NCBI GenBank assembly: GCA_013176395.1
Contig: JABMLP010000004.1
Location: 1,488,001 to 1,552,000, forward strand
Origin: Venturia oleaginea
Taxonomy: Eukaryota > Ascomycota > Dothideomycetes > Venturiales > Venturiaceae
Reading direction: 5' to 3'
DNA: 64,000 nt
Every line of letters starts with the position of its first letter. The stretch's first letter is position 1. The position numbers were made by a program, and so were the translations under genes. Below are positions 35,478-45,715 of this stretch, piece by piece. The notes under the pieces are model-generated. The model worked only from the letters and a program-made list of their open reading frames with translations. It had not been told where the DNA came from and did no database searches.

Positions 35478-36965
35478 ATGTCTTCAGAAACACCAAAGGA
35501 CGACCCCGCTGCCCCGCCAAAGCAGGTACACGATGCGCCTGAAGAATCACCATCACAAGCCGAAAGTAAGTCACTTATGCCAGCGCCTTTGCAATTCGAG
35601 GTCGAATTCGATAAAATCCCAGATATTGTCGGCATTCAACTATTAAAATCCTATTAGACTATCTGGAATTGGGAAGACGAAGAACTGGTCTCGACAATTA
35701 AGTAGAGGGCAATGCTAACACAATTCACCAGAATCATCCTCAGGAACTTCCACATCCAAGCCGTCAGAAGCTCCGATACAACCGACGCCGGCGCCATCCG
35801 TAGTAGAAGACGCGCCCGATCCAGACGAAGACGATCTTGACGATCTAGACGATGTCCTTGACGAATTCGCAGCCACAAATCCAAACTCTTCCAAATCAAA
35901 ACCTCTACTTTCAGGACCCGGTAGACCTTCCCCAAATGCCACTACAATTCCGTCCGATCCATTCGCTTCCCTAGGCGCAGAGGGCTTGATGCCAGATGAT
36001 GATGAATTTACTCGCTCCCTTCAAGCCGGTATGGCAGGACTTTTGGGCGATCTGGAAGGAAATCCAGAAATGCAAAAACAATTCGAGGATTTGGTCAAAG
36101 AGTTAGGAGAAGGCGTCACGGCAGTGGGTGCTGGACCTGCCGCCACGACTGGCGCAAGTACAGCAGCGAAAGGTCGCAATCCAGAGGAAGATCCAATCGC
36201 TGCTGCATTTTCGGGACTCCCAGGTACCATAGCAACGAATCAAACCCCAGCCGAGAAGGCGAAAGCAGAGGCTTCTTTTCAAGAAACAATTCGCGCGACG
36301 ATGGAGCGTATGAACGCATCGTCCGCGTCCGCTACGGAAGCGACATCCTCCTCCGCGGCAGGCTCAGACGATTTCCTCAGCGCCATGCTTGCAGAAATGG
36401 AGAAAGGAGGCGGAGATCCCTCTTCCCTCCTCGGTGGCGCAGGCGGAGACGAAGATTTCTCCAAACTTTTGTTGGGAATGATGGAGCAGTTGACGAATAA
36501 GGATATCCTCTACGAACCTATGAAGGAACTGCATGATAAATTTCCAGCCTGGATGGCAGCGAACAAAGATACGTGTAAAAAGGAGGATCTGGATAGGTAT
36601 TTGGAACAACAGAGACTGGTTGAAGAAATCACGGGCAAGTTCGAAGAGAAGACTTATGCGGACTCAAAGGTTGATGATAGGGAGTATATCGTTGATAGGA
36701 TGCAGAAGGTATGTATTCCATTCGCACGCTCAATTCCAAATCGAGGTCGCAAAAATTCTAGCAATCTTGGAAAAGAAGGTTACAGAAACCCAGCGACATC
36801 GATCTGGAGTGGCGGAAAGCGCTCCCCTGGTATCAAATAAATGTGGTATCGCCGCTAACACGGAAACAGATGCAAGCAGCAGGCTCACCACCACCTGATC
36901 TCGTCGGTGACATGAACGGGGCCGAAGCATTCGAGGGCATGGATCAGGGATGCGCGCAACAGTGA
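35478..36965 (+). CDS. PEX19: Peroxin 19, peroxisomal membrane protein receptor
   Basis: Exons 35478-35565, 35732-36708 and 36870-36965 give 386 residues. Pex19 binds newly made peroxisomal membrane proteins and docks on Pex3. Seen: an acidic, disordered N-terminus with a Pex3-type helix (DEDDLDDLDDVLDEF), an amphipathic segment (FTRSLQAGMAGLLGDLE), and the C-terminal cargo domain (LLLGMMEQLTNKDILYEPMKELHDKFPAW in parts, about residues 255-330). The last exon, 32 codons, ends in CAQQ, a CaaX box of the type farnesylated in Pex19. That exon would be lost if the second intron (GTATGT..ACAG) were not spliced. Intact. Confidence 0.94.
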
Positions 36966-37519
36966 TTTACTGTCCTTGTGCGCACCATCCAGAGCCGCCG
37001 GTTTGAAGATTTAGCGTTGATGTTGGGAGGTGGGTAGGGATGAAGAAACGCCTAGAAAGGCCTCATGATATACCCACATGTCACCATCCGAAGTTTTTTC
37101 GTTGTAGTAGTAGTAGCAAGTAGCAAGTGCATGCGAGATTCTTGTTTCATGTCGTTGTGAGCGGTGCTGTGTTTTTGTTTGGTAAGAGTGAATTGGAGGT
37201 TGTGGGTTGGGGGATGTGCGTCATCTGTCTGCTATTGTGCTGCTTGCTTTGTTCTTCGTATAGCTGGGAGGATTCCTGTCAGTCTTGAGCATAGACTGAT
37301 CAACTTGCTATACGTTAGAGATAAAGACTGGCGAAATTTCTGTCCGTTTCTCCTACAGGATGGTAGGTTTATCCATGCCTTAAAGTTATCTCGCTGAAAG
37401 GGCTTCCTTCTATGATGTTACGATGTTTGGAATTTGCAAACTAAGGCGTTGTATTTCAAGATGATACAATATCCCTATCGTCTTACTACAAAATCGTGGA
37501 GAGAGCTACGAGAGCGCTG
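36966..37519. other. Intergenic spacer
   Basis: About 550 bp between two convergent genes. Only short frames. A small (gta)n run lies near 37104. Confidence 0.5.
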
Positions 37520-38417
37520 TTATGACATATCCATCTCCACATCTTCCAGCCCATAATGCTGATCCATCTGCGTCTGTATCGATCCAAACGGCCCCTGTCT
37601 TTCCTGCGAAGAAACCATCTCCATGAAAATATCATCGTAATCTTCCTCGTCACTACCATAATGTGTTGGCGAACTGGGTATATCCATCTCCTCCATATGT
37701 GTATTCACAACTGGATCTTCTTGATCTGCCGCTAGCGCAAGCAATTCCTCCAATTCCTGCTGTTCCATTCGTGCCACTGAGTCGAATTCATCTTCCATTT
37801 GACGCGGTGAGAGGTATGGCGTTGACGGTGTCGCGTCCCTGAACACGTTCATGGAGGATATGGGCAAATCCTGTTCTTCATCTTCGTAAATGTCGAGGTC
37901 AGGGGCAGAGCGGGCGCGTTCCTTTTCCCAACGGCGTTGTTCGAGGATGTAATCGGAGCGTAAGATCGAAAGTATGCCTATCAGTCCAATACGGGGGAAG
38001 AAAGAAGAATTGGAAGTAACATACCTGTTCACTCCGCCCCTCCCACTTCTTATTCTCCCTTCCCGTCTGAACTTTCTTCATAAACATGTCTCTCCTTCTC
38101 TCCCTCTGATCCCCCTCTTTCCTCATCAAAGGATTCGGTTTCGCGCCACCCCTCAATGCGAATGCCGGCGGCGCGTTCTTGCGCGTCGTGTTCGCGTTCG
38201 AGGACGGTTCCTGCGGTACCAAACTAGAAGATGACAATTGCGGTGATGGTTTTGACAATTGATGGTCTACAGTATTCGATTTCGACATTGTATCGCGACC
38301 CCAGGCTTTACGTTTTGTCAACACATTTGCTGAGCGTGGCGACATTGGTGAGGGACGCGGGGGAATGTATTGCGCGTATTGGGAGTTCGCGTTGAAGGGC
38401 CAGGAGGGTGCGAACAT
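37520..38417 (-). CDS. Uncharacterised protein, possibly conserved in ascomycetes
   Basis: Two exons, 38417-38033 and 37977-37520, fit in phase through a GTGAAC..ATAG intron and give 280 residues. A proline-rich N-terminus (YIPPRPSPMSPRS) is followed by a basic segment (KRKAWGRDTMSK) and a charged helix (GDQRERRRDMFMKKVQTGRENKKWE). The second exon gives LRSDYILEQRRWEKERARSAPD and an acidic tail with EELEELLALAADQ and DEEDYDDIFMEM. I see no enzyme motif or membrane segment. The mix of basic and acidic patches suggests a nuclear protein, but that is a guess. An alternative donor (GTATGT, 6 bp downstream) is out of phase. Confidence 0.7.
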
Positions 38418-38907
38418 TGTGACTGGTGTATTTGAACAATAATCGTGACTTTTGGGGTTGGGCTTGGGATGATGGAGTTGGACTGGGTATTTGAGATCGA
38501 ACGCGACGGACGTGAAGCTAGAGCGAAGCGAAATAAGCTAGCACGGGATGTAGCCCAGTTGGGAAAACTCGTGATGTCAGCCTTGGGGAAGACAACATCT
38601 GTGTTCCAAGGGTTTTCACCTTCTTATTTTCCAACGTCTAGGAATGATGAAGACGACCAATTATTAACATAACACAAGTTCAAAGTGGATAGTGCACTAA
38701 GTGCCTCAGAAACATCATATCATTCCACAAGGCTGAAGCTCCGAACAAGCTCTGATACAGCCTGGATATGCCTTGAAGCAACAAAAGCATGATATAGCGT
38801 TGAGTTAGATCTTCAGAACAAAATACTAGGATCCATACCCTTTTCCCCAAAATCACAGTGCTCCAAGTAATCGTTATCCTGGACAACCGTGAGACTATCG
38901 CAGCTCT
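38418..38907. other. Intergenic spacer
   Basis: About 490 bp upstream of the 280-residue gene. Nothing recognised. Confidence 0.5.
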
Positions 38908-39243
38908 TTATCCTACATCAACCTCTCCCCCTACCAACCCCCACCAACCCCCCCAAAAATTCCTCCCTTCCTCACCTCCAAACCACCTCGATCGATCAAG
39001 CATTCCCCAAACGCAAGCCGGACAATCAAGCGCATAATCTTGCGGTCCCTCTCTAACCTGGAAATTCGCAGTACAAGGCCTCCAAGTTCCTTGCACAACA
39101 ATACCGCTTTGTAAATCGTTGAAGCCGTGGAAGAAAGCGCAATTTGTTTGATCAGGGTTGAAATTTGACAAGCGGATGTGTTTTCGGAGGTTGAGGGAGG
39201 GATTAGGGCAGTTGGCGTAGATGTGGTAAGTTTTTTGACACAT
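38908..39243 (-). CDS. Small cysteine-rich protein A (tandem family, copy 1)
   Basis: An intronless frame of 111 residues beginning MCQKTYHIYANCPNP. It shares with copies B and C the pattern M-C-x5-Y-x-N-C, a following histidine, an isolated Cys in the middle, another Cys and a final CPxC (DCPACVWG), then a short aromatic segment (RSRWFGG). The spacing suggests a zinc-binding fold. There is no signal peptide, so it is unlikely to be a secreted effector. The C-terminus is glycine/tryptophan-rich (FWGGWWGLVGG). The family is not one I can name. Confidence 0.65.
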   Translation of the reverse strand: MCQKTYHIYANCPNPSLNLRKHIRLSNFNPDQTNCAFFHGFNDLQSGIVVQGTWRPCTANFQVREGPQDYALDCPACVWGMLDRSRWFGGEEGRNFWGGWWGLVGGEVDVG

Positions 39244-39568
39244 TTTTGTGAGGGGATGGGTTTAGGCTTCATGTATTGATGTGGGTAAGGAAGAATTCGC
39301 AAAGGAAAATAAAAGAGGGCAGGCGAGGTGAGAGTGCTAAGGGAGAATATTCATGGCTTTGTATTGCAAGAAGTCTTTGGTTCTACCTCCGATTGCGTGA
39401 AATCTTGATTCTGTAGCATTGTAATGGGCAGCAATCTAGATGCGGTCTTTACCCTCTCCTTTCAAATTATTACCGATTGATGCCATCTTTAAAGAAATAT
39501 TGAAAAGAGCAAAGAAGAACCGGGACCTCCTTTATCGTTGTTCTCGAAAGAGACGATTCCCCAAATTC

Positions 39569-39943
39569 CTAATCCAAAGGACTACTAAACCAACGCCCAA
39601 TCCTACCCTCCTCTTGCAAAAAGTCTTCCTCATTATCATCCGACTCGAACCCACTCCCTCCACTACCATGAGGCCATTTCGACTTCCGAATCAGATTGTC
39701 CATGCATGTAGGGCAGGAGGCTGTATCATCCCATCCCCAATTCGGGACAGGAAAGCGACAAGTAACAAAATCCGGAATTACGTACGCCGGCCCGTACATT
39801 CGATACATCCGGTTCGCATGATCGCAGTAGTCGTGGTATCGTGGACAATTGCTTGGGTCGACTCGTCCAATGCGGTAATGGCGTTTCTTCCCACGGCCGG
39901 TGTTGGTACAGTTGGTATAGTAGTAGTGGTGTCTGATGCACAT
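39569..39943 (-). CDS. Small cysteine-rich protein B (tandem family, copy 2)
   Basis: 124 residues from MCIRHHYYYTNCTNTG. It has the family pattern: Cys at 2 and 12, basic-His segment (GRGKKRHYR), NCPRYHDYC, VTCRFP and SCPTCMDNLIRKSKW. I start it at the MC methionine because all three copies begin with MC. The frame is open further upstream without conservation. The tail is acidic and low-complexity. The gene lies about 330 bp from copy A and about 550 bp from copy C, all on one strand. Confidence 0.68.
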   Translation of the reverse strand: MCIRHHYYYTNCTNTGRGKKRHYRIGRVDPSNCPRYHDYCDHANRMYRMYGPAYVIPDFVTCRFPVPNWGWDDTASCPTCMDNLIRKSKWPHGSGGSGFESDDNEEDFLQEEGRIGRWFSSPLD

Positions 39944-40131
39944 GGTGAATGAATTTCGAAGCGGAGTTGATTGGGCCTGATCTCTGGAAAAAGGTGAGAT
40001 GAATCTCAGGGTATTAATAAGGTCGAATGTTTGATGCGTGGTAATGTGTTTGCGTACAATCAACTATATGCCGCTTACTGGCAGTCTAGAATAAGACATT
40101 AGTGTCTACATACAAACTTCGAGACTCTCAA

Positions 40132-40245
40132 AACCAAGACCTCACAACCAAGACACTCACAACCAAGACACTCACAACCAAGACACTCAAAATCAAGACA
40201 CCCAAAACCAAGATACTCAAAACCAAGACACTCAAGACCAAGACT
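40132..40245. repeat. 15-bp minisatellite, eight units
   Basis: The unit aaccaagacactcac recurs with ccaagac-type cores at about 40134, 40148, 40163, 40178, 40193, 40208, 40223 and 40238. Most steps are exactly 15 bp, with minor substitutions. It sits between cysteine-rich copies B and C. Confidence 0.9.
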
Positions 40246-40488
40246 TGCGTCTATGTGAAAGTTCAGATGTGAGGCAAGAGAAAATGGAACAAGAAAGTGG
40301 CATTTGATTTCGAAGTCCTAGCTCATAGCATGTTCCCACTTACTAAACCGTAATCGTAAAGCTATGGTTCCCAGCTCTGTCTTCTACCGCTCGCTCTGGT
40401 GATTTACCATTCCCAAGAACGATACCTCCTGAGTGGTAGAAGTCCATCGACCGTAAGGATGATATCTTGGATATTCCTGATATCTTTG

Positions 40489-40974
40489 CTATCCTCGATA
40501 TCCTTCCTGTCCTCGGTTTCCCTGTTGTCCTCGATATTCCAGATGCCCTTGATACCCCTCTTGTCTTTGGTACCTTTGATGGCCCTGATACTCATCGTCC
40601 CAATGATCACGGAAAGGCTCCGTCATGTAGTCTCCAGGAGCCCCGACCAAAAAATCCTGCGGACCACGACCTCGTAAAAATTCTTGTCCCGAGAGTGTTT
40701 GAAAGAAATTGGAATTTTGAATGACTTTCTTGGTACAATGTGGACAAACAAGGGAATGGTCAAGCTTCGTAGGCTGAGCAAACCGCCTCCAATCGCATTC
40801 TTGGAATTGGGGAAGCAGTTGGCCCATGGTTCGACACCAATTGTATATACGAAGATATTCTTCATACCTGGAGCATCCCTCCTTGACGATTTCGGGAGGA
40901 TTGTATGAATGTATGTGTTTCCCGCCACCCTTATTGTCGCAGTTCACATACTCGTAGCGAGATTTGTAACACAT
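40489..40974 (-). CDS. Small cysteine-rich protein C (tandem family, copy 3)
   Basis: 161 residues from MCYKSRYEYVNCDNKG. The same Cys/His plan as A and B: C2, C12, KHIHSY, GCSRYEEY, ECDWRRF and VCPHCTKKVIQNSNF. Unlike the others it has a long C-terminal Gly/Gln/Tyr/Arg tail of imperfect GYQG/YRG repeats (EYQGHQRYQRQEGYQG). The frame ends in TAG, but the same low-complexity frame goes on for another 34 codons (QRYQEYPRYHPYGRW). The current stop may therefore be a recent nonsense change in the tail. Confidence 0.66.
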   Translation of the reverse strand: MCYKSRYEYVNCDNKGGGKHIHSYNPPEIVKEGCSRYEEYLRIYNWCRTMGQLLPQFQECDWRRFAQPTKLDHSLVCPHCTKKVIQNSNFFQTLSGQEFLRGRGPQDFLVGAPGDYMTEPFRDHWDDEYQGHQRYQRQEGYQGHLEYRGQQGNRGQEGYRG

Positions 40975-41334
40975 TTCGGTCGTAGTTGTCGATTGAATGT
41001 TGTCGTTGTTGCTGTTCTTGCTTGCTATTTGTCTTTGGTGATGAAACGAGAAACAGAAAGAACTTATGCAAAACGATAAGGCGACGCATCTGAAGTTTGT
41101 GTATAATCGCGGATCTATGACTGCGTAGATCTAGCAATCTGGACTCAGCCGCACCTTGTGTGTACAAACTCCTCCACAGTCAGAAATATGAAGATCAGTA
41201 TTAACACTATGAGATCGTGAGTCAGTCATCAGTAAGAAAGAAAAAAAGTTGAAACTCGGTGAGAGTCACAGCGAGATAGCATCAACTAGCAACTTCTAGA
41301 CCACCAGGAAACTCACACTGTTACAGGTGCACGC
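40975..41334. other. Intergenic spacer
   Basis: About 360 bp between the cysteine-rich cluster and the P450. Nothing recognised. Confidence 0.5.
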
Positions 41335-42930
41335 CTATGTATCATCCTTCCCAGCTCTTTTCAGCCCAAACTTGATCCTCCGATCAGGCTCGCACAACGC
41401 CGTAAGATGAGGTTTCACCTCATCCGCCTTCTCGATAACAACATCCCACTCACTCAGCAGCAGGACTAAAAATGTTTTTGCCGCCAAAAGAGCAAACTGG
41501 TAGCCAGCGCAGCTCCTCCCGCCATATCCAAATGGCATGTACCCATTTCTCTTTGCATCATCTCCTCCACCCAAGAATCGTTCCGGCTTGTATTCTTCAG
41601 CGTCGGAGCCCCAAATAATTCTTTCGCGGTGAAGGTGGTACATTGAGATATAGACGATCGTCCCTCTGTTAAGAACGACTGGTGTTCCATCGAGAGCGGT
41701 CAAGGCGTAGGATGTATTGAGTGCGCGGACGGTAGCATGGACTGTGGGATAGACACGAAGGGTCTCGCATAAGATTGCATCGAGGTAAAGCATTTTCTTA
41801 TGGACTGAATAAAAATCGGGGAAAGAGTCGCTTGATTGATTTGCGCTGTGGATTTCAGCCCGCAATTTTGCAACGATGGTCGGGTTTTTGGAAAGCTCCA
41901 GAAGAGCCCAAGTGAGAGTGAGGCCCATGCCATGATGCCCTCCAAATAGAGAGAGACGGGCTTGTTCCATGGCTGGTTTGGAGAGGGTCGCTTTGTGAAT
42001 GCCACCGCCAGTGTTCAGCGATATTTTCTGAATCACTGTCCGCTTGTTCTCCTGGCTGCCGGCGGCAGCGTCCATGCCGATCAGCCTTTGCTGTAATAGG
42101 GCTTCGAATTCTTGGCCAGCCTTCCTCTCCTCTTGATCTTGATATTCGCCTCTCTTGAGTAGCAGCATCGAGCGCACTGCGTGGCGCCAAGTATGTGAAG
42201 GACTTGCACACATAATTCCAATCCTTTCAGAGACAGGGAGCAGCTCGTCGTTGCCAAGGTGCGTTCCCCGTATCCCATAAAGCAGCCGTCCTAGCAAGTC
42301 AGTTGCGAAGTCCTCCACTGTCCTTTCTAGATCTCTTGTACGACCATTCACCGTATGTTCGGATATCATGGCATCAACATGGCTATTGGCGGTCTTCAAA
42401 GTCTCCTCGAACTTGTCTTGCAAAGACGCGGCGTGGACAAATTCGGCCTTCAAAGCATTCCTCCCAACTTTCGCTTTTTCGCCGACGTTTGAAAAGAGCC
42501 CGTCACCGATCAGCCTTTTCAAGGTCGAGAAAGGTGCCCAGAGACGTTGGCCTCCAGTTCGGGAAAGGACTTCATCGGGCTGCGACAGGGTTGCCCTGAT
42601 GATTTCCGGATCACGCAGGACGGCGAGAACATTAATACCCATCCATCCGTACGAGATGCCTTGTTCTGCTGCAGCCCGATGTAGTGTCTCAAGTGTATAT
42701 GCTAGACCACGGTAGCAGGATATTGGGAGAAGGCCGAACAGTACATTTCCGCGGACTCGGCGGATGCCTGGAAGAGCGTTACCAGCAATTTGGTAGACGA
42801 ATTTGGCACGAAGTTTAGCGGAGACAACGGACAAAACTGTAATGATGAGACATGACAAGTAAATGCCAATAAGTCGTTGGGAGACATGTTGCTTCTCGCC
42901 ATCTGTAGTAAGGTTGGAAGAATGCTCCAT
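41335..42930 (-). CDS. Cytochrome P450 monooxygenase
   Basis: One uninterrupted frame of 531 residues with an N-terminal membrane anchor (about residues 19-40, LIGIYLSCLIITVLSVV). P450 landmarks in order: the I-helix region (SLFGGHHGMGLTLTW), the K-helix ExxR (ETLR), the PERF segment (YKPERFLGG), and the heme loop MPFGYGGRSCAGYQF with the Cys ligand near residue 472. The I-helix lacks the usual acid-Thr pair of the oxygen-activating AGxDT motif, having HHGMG instead. That may mean unusual chemistry, as in P450s acting on peroxides or rearranging substrates. Substrate unknown. It lies beside a broken alpha/beta hydrolase on the same strand, a pairing common in detoxification or secondary metabolism. 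Confidence 0.92.
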   Translation of the reverse strand: MEHSSNLTTDGEKQHVSQRLIGIYLSCLIITVLSVVSAKLRAKFVYQIAGNALPGIRRVRGNVLFGLLPISCYRGLAYTLETLHRAAAEQGISYGWMGINVLAVLRDPEIIRATLSQPDEVLSRTGGQRLWAPFSTLKRLIGDGLFSNVGEKAKVGRNALKAEFVHAASLQDKFEETLKTANSHVDAMISEHTVNGRTRDLERTVEDFATDLLGRLLYGIRGTHLGNDELLPVSERIGIMCASPSHTWRHAVRSMLLLKRGEYQDQEERKAGQEFEALLQQRLIGMDAAAGSQENKRTVIQKISLNTGGGIHKATLSKPAMEQARLSLFGGHHGMGLTLTWALLELSKNPTIVAKLRAEIHSANQSSDSFPDFYSVHKKMLYLDAILCETLRVYPTVHATVRALNTSYALTALDGTPVVLNRGTIVYISMYHLHRERIIWGSDAEEYKPERFLGGGDDAKRNGYMPFGYGGRSCAGYQFALLAAKTFLVLLLSEWDVVIEKADEVKPHLTALCEPDRRIKFGLKRAGKDDT

Positions 42931-43490
42931 TCCTGGGTTGGATGCTGTGAGATGGAGATTTCCAATCTATAAGGAAGTAACTTGACCTCGAATCTGTAAA
43001 GATGCTCAATGTTTTATAAGCAACAAACAACCTGGTCCAGCAATATACATCGACGATGGAGAATGACCCCAACCCCTTCACGTGTTAGTCTCATATTGCT
43101 ACGAACTATCTTTGCTATCTTTACCTGGCTTGAGGTAAGGAAGCTGATTGGGGGGGATTGGCCTGTCCTTCTTGGTAAGCAAGTGCTTATGCAGCGCTAC
43201 CAAGGGTCGTCACTACAGTGGAGAACAGCAGATGTGACAATGCCGCTAAAATTTCGCTATTCGAATCATTTGCATCAGTTAGGCGAGAAACGGGGAAGAA
43301 GCCAGCTGCTGGTTGAGAAAGATCTGCATGTGAGAAGATATCGGTTTGCGGGGTCTGAACATGTATCAAGGCTGTTCTGGTGCGTTGGACGCGACCAAGG
43401 GTGCGATAGAATCGGGGTAAGGCTTGGGAAAACGTACAAGGTTCGGAATGACTAAAGTCTTGATGTGGGAGGAGTAGGAAGCGGCATCTC
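42931..43490. other. Intergenic spacer
   Basis: About 560 bp between the P450 start and the 3' end of the hydrolase pseudogene. No supported gene. Confidence 0.5.
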
Positions 43491-44800
43491 CTACAACCTG
43501 TAAGCAAAACCTTTGATGGCCCTCACCAGTGCCATCCGAGCCTGTAGGACTTCCTGCCTGAAAATCGCCTCAGCTCCATGAAAAGTCCCGAGATTCATCT
43601 TGCCAATCACATCATTACCAGCGTCCTGCAATTTCCTAAAGTATTCCCACCCTTCATCTCTCAGAGGGTCAAGCTCATTTACAACGACGACATGGGGCGG
43701 AAGACCTTTCAAATCCTCGACTGTAGCATACGATGGTCACGCCAGTGGATTCTCCTTGTTTTTGTGTCCGAGATCGTACCAAGCGACACTAAGAGCCATC
43801 ATATGATTACCAAGAAGGTACTCATTTCTCTCCACCATGGAGGGATAACGTTCCAGCATCCATTCTTTACTCTGACGATATTCTCCAGAAATATAGGGTA
43901 TTGACGCATACACGCCGTCGATGGCATCGAGCGCCCCTTCCCTCTTTGCTTTCAATGCTGTCGCGAGACTCAGATTCGCACCTCTCGATTCGCCCTGAAT
44001 GACCAACTTTGAGATTCCGAGCTGAGAACGGTGGGCATGGATCCATTCCAATGCACTGAAGCAGTCATTCAACCTAGCCGGGAAGGGATGATGTATTCCT
44101 CCGGGAAGATAAGAATTGCGGAAATCGACAGCTATTGCAACGAGACCTTGGTGGGCAAGATCGTGGCGCCATGCATCGTGGACTTGATTGATTGTATTGC
44201 CGGTGACCATACCGCCACCGTGGATGTAGACAACTGCTGGTAGCACGTGGGTTAGTCAATTCTGCGCCCCTCCTGAATTTAGAAACCTTCAAATGTACCA
44301 CTCGTTTTGGAAACCCTTTATACAAGATCGATATTGATTACTTTCTGGCAATCTGAAGAGACTCACTGGCCAGGAATTCATCAGTATCGAAGTTGAACTA
44401 AGCACTATGTTCCAAAATAGAGGTGTAATCGAAGGGAAGAAAATCGACGAACCTACCTGGGAGGGGAGACGATGTTCCTGCGGGCTTGAAAAATATCGTT
44501 TCTATCCACTCCTTTAATGGTCTCCATGGACTCGTCGATTTTGATGTTTTCATCTCCCGGCAAGGCCAATGAAACAGCGTTGTATATAGCAGAGATCCAG
44601 TTGTTAGTCCATTCGATCAAAGGCTCAAGCTCAGACAAGGGCGAATCCGCAGTCAACGTTGAGGTAATGGCAGGTGGCGAGGCTGGCGGCGGCATGTTGG
44701 CGACCACAGCTTTGAGGTTGGGATGAAGTCGAGGATCCTCGTGGAGCTTCATATCTGGATTTCCTAGACGGCCTGGTTTTGCCATGTTGACGGAACTCAT
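43491..44800 (-). pseudogene. Alpha/beta hydrolase (HSL-type), interrupted by a stop
   Basis: The N-terminal part (from 44800, MSSVNMAKPGRLGNPDMKL) carries a typical fungal lead segment. The catalytic core has the oxyanion motif YIHGGGMVTGN, the nucleophile box QGESRGANL, the acid in NELDPLRDEGW and a His in TFHGAEA. The frame is broken by TGA at 43739-43737, between NPLA and PSYATVEDL. Relatives have a Trp at that position, so a TGG to TGA change is likely. Both sides stay in the same frame. Between 44450 and 44250 the link from the first exon to the core is unclear (GTAGGT and GTGAGT donors, several AG sites), and part of it may be lost. Substrate unknown. Confidence 0.75.
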
Positions 44801-45089
44801 TTTGAATAGGTGATTGTCGTAAAGCAAGAATCGGTATCCTAGTGAATGGGTGAGAGAGAGGTTGTGAGCAAGATGAGACTTGAATACAGTGTAAACTCCT
44901 CTGGATCGGCCTCGCGTTCGATGACTATCTTGCAATCATCGCATGCCAAGAATGGCCAATCCCTCGTAAGTGTCAGCCCTCTTGATATTCCTTTGTGAAT
45001 TACGATCACACTGGCGCACCCCATAAGAAATAAAAACATGAGCACGGCCATCAGCACCACGTGTACCTAACGGACTTCATGGCCGGATC

Positions 45090-45715
45090 TAGCCGAGTCG
45101 AACGCTCTCGCGAGGCCAGGTGCGAGTGACTGACGATCGAGAATGAGAACGAGCGGAATCATCCAGAAAGAATTCTTGGAGAAAGTGTCAAGTAAGCCAA
45201 CCAGTCCACTAACTTCGGGGCTATACTTTGCTTTGCTGCTACCGATGATACCGATTTCAGGTTTCTCGCAAAGCTCAACAGCAATATCCTAGTCGTCAAT
45301 TTGTTCCAACGAAATCCGGGCTCTCCAATCGAGGGACATAGTGCTTTGATCTCCAGGTATGTCTTGCGCAGTTCGAGGACCTGGGGACTCAAATTGACAT
45401 CAACCTTTGTGTCGAGACCTACCGGGTCTGGAAATTGCGAGCGCCCTGTGATTTTTTCCCATGGCTAGTTCATGAGCCATTTGAAGGTGGATACTCTAGA
45501 CTTTTCGTAAAGCTGCGATGAAGTCATAGAAGCACCCTCCTCTGTGGCTAAGAAAGCAAGTCGTTTGCCTTGCGATCGTTCTGTATGATGTTAGAAACTC
45601 CATGGGAAGCGACGGATCGGGAAAACTTACTTTCCGTCCACGCAAATATGTTTCTGCATTCCCAGAGGTATTTGTTCCATTACGCTCCAATTAGGGTACG
45701 TCCTAGCCATGTTCG
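45090..45715 (-). pseudogene. Relic of an unknown gene (second copy of the 28.5-29.0 kb sequence)
   Basis: From the 5' side: MARTYPNWSVMEQIPLGMQ up to a GTAAGT donor, then RSQGKRLAFLATEEGASM and STFKWLMN followed by TAG. Next come GRSQFPDPVGLDTKVDVNL, then, after a frame change, LEQIDD and EIGIIGSSKAKYSPEVSGL. The last block matches 28531-29040. At least one stop and one frameshift are present. The family is not recognised. Confidence 0.42.

Noticed and set aside
43737..43739. Stop-codon readthrough in the hydrolase
   Set aside because: The UGA sits inside a conserved catalytic domain at a Trp position, not at a domain border; a nonsense mutation is simpler.
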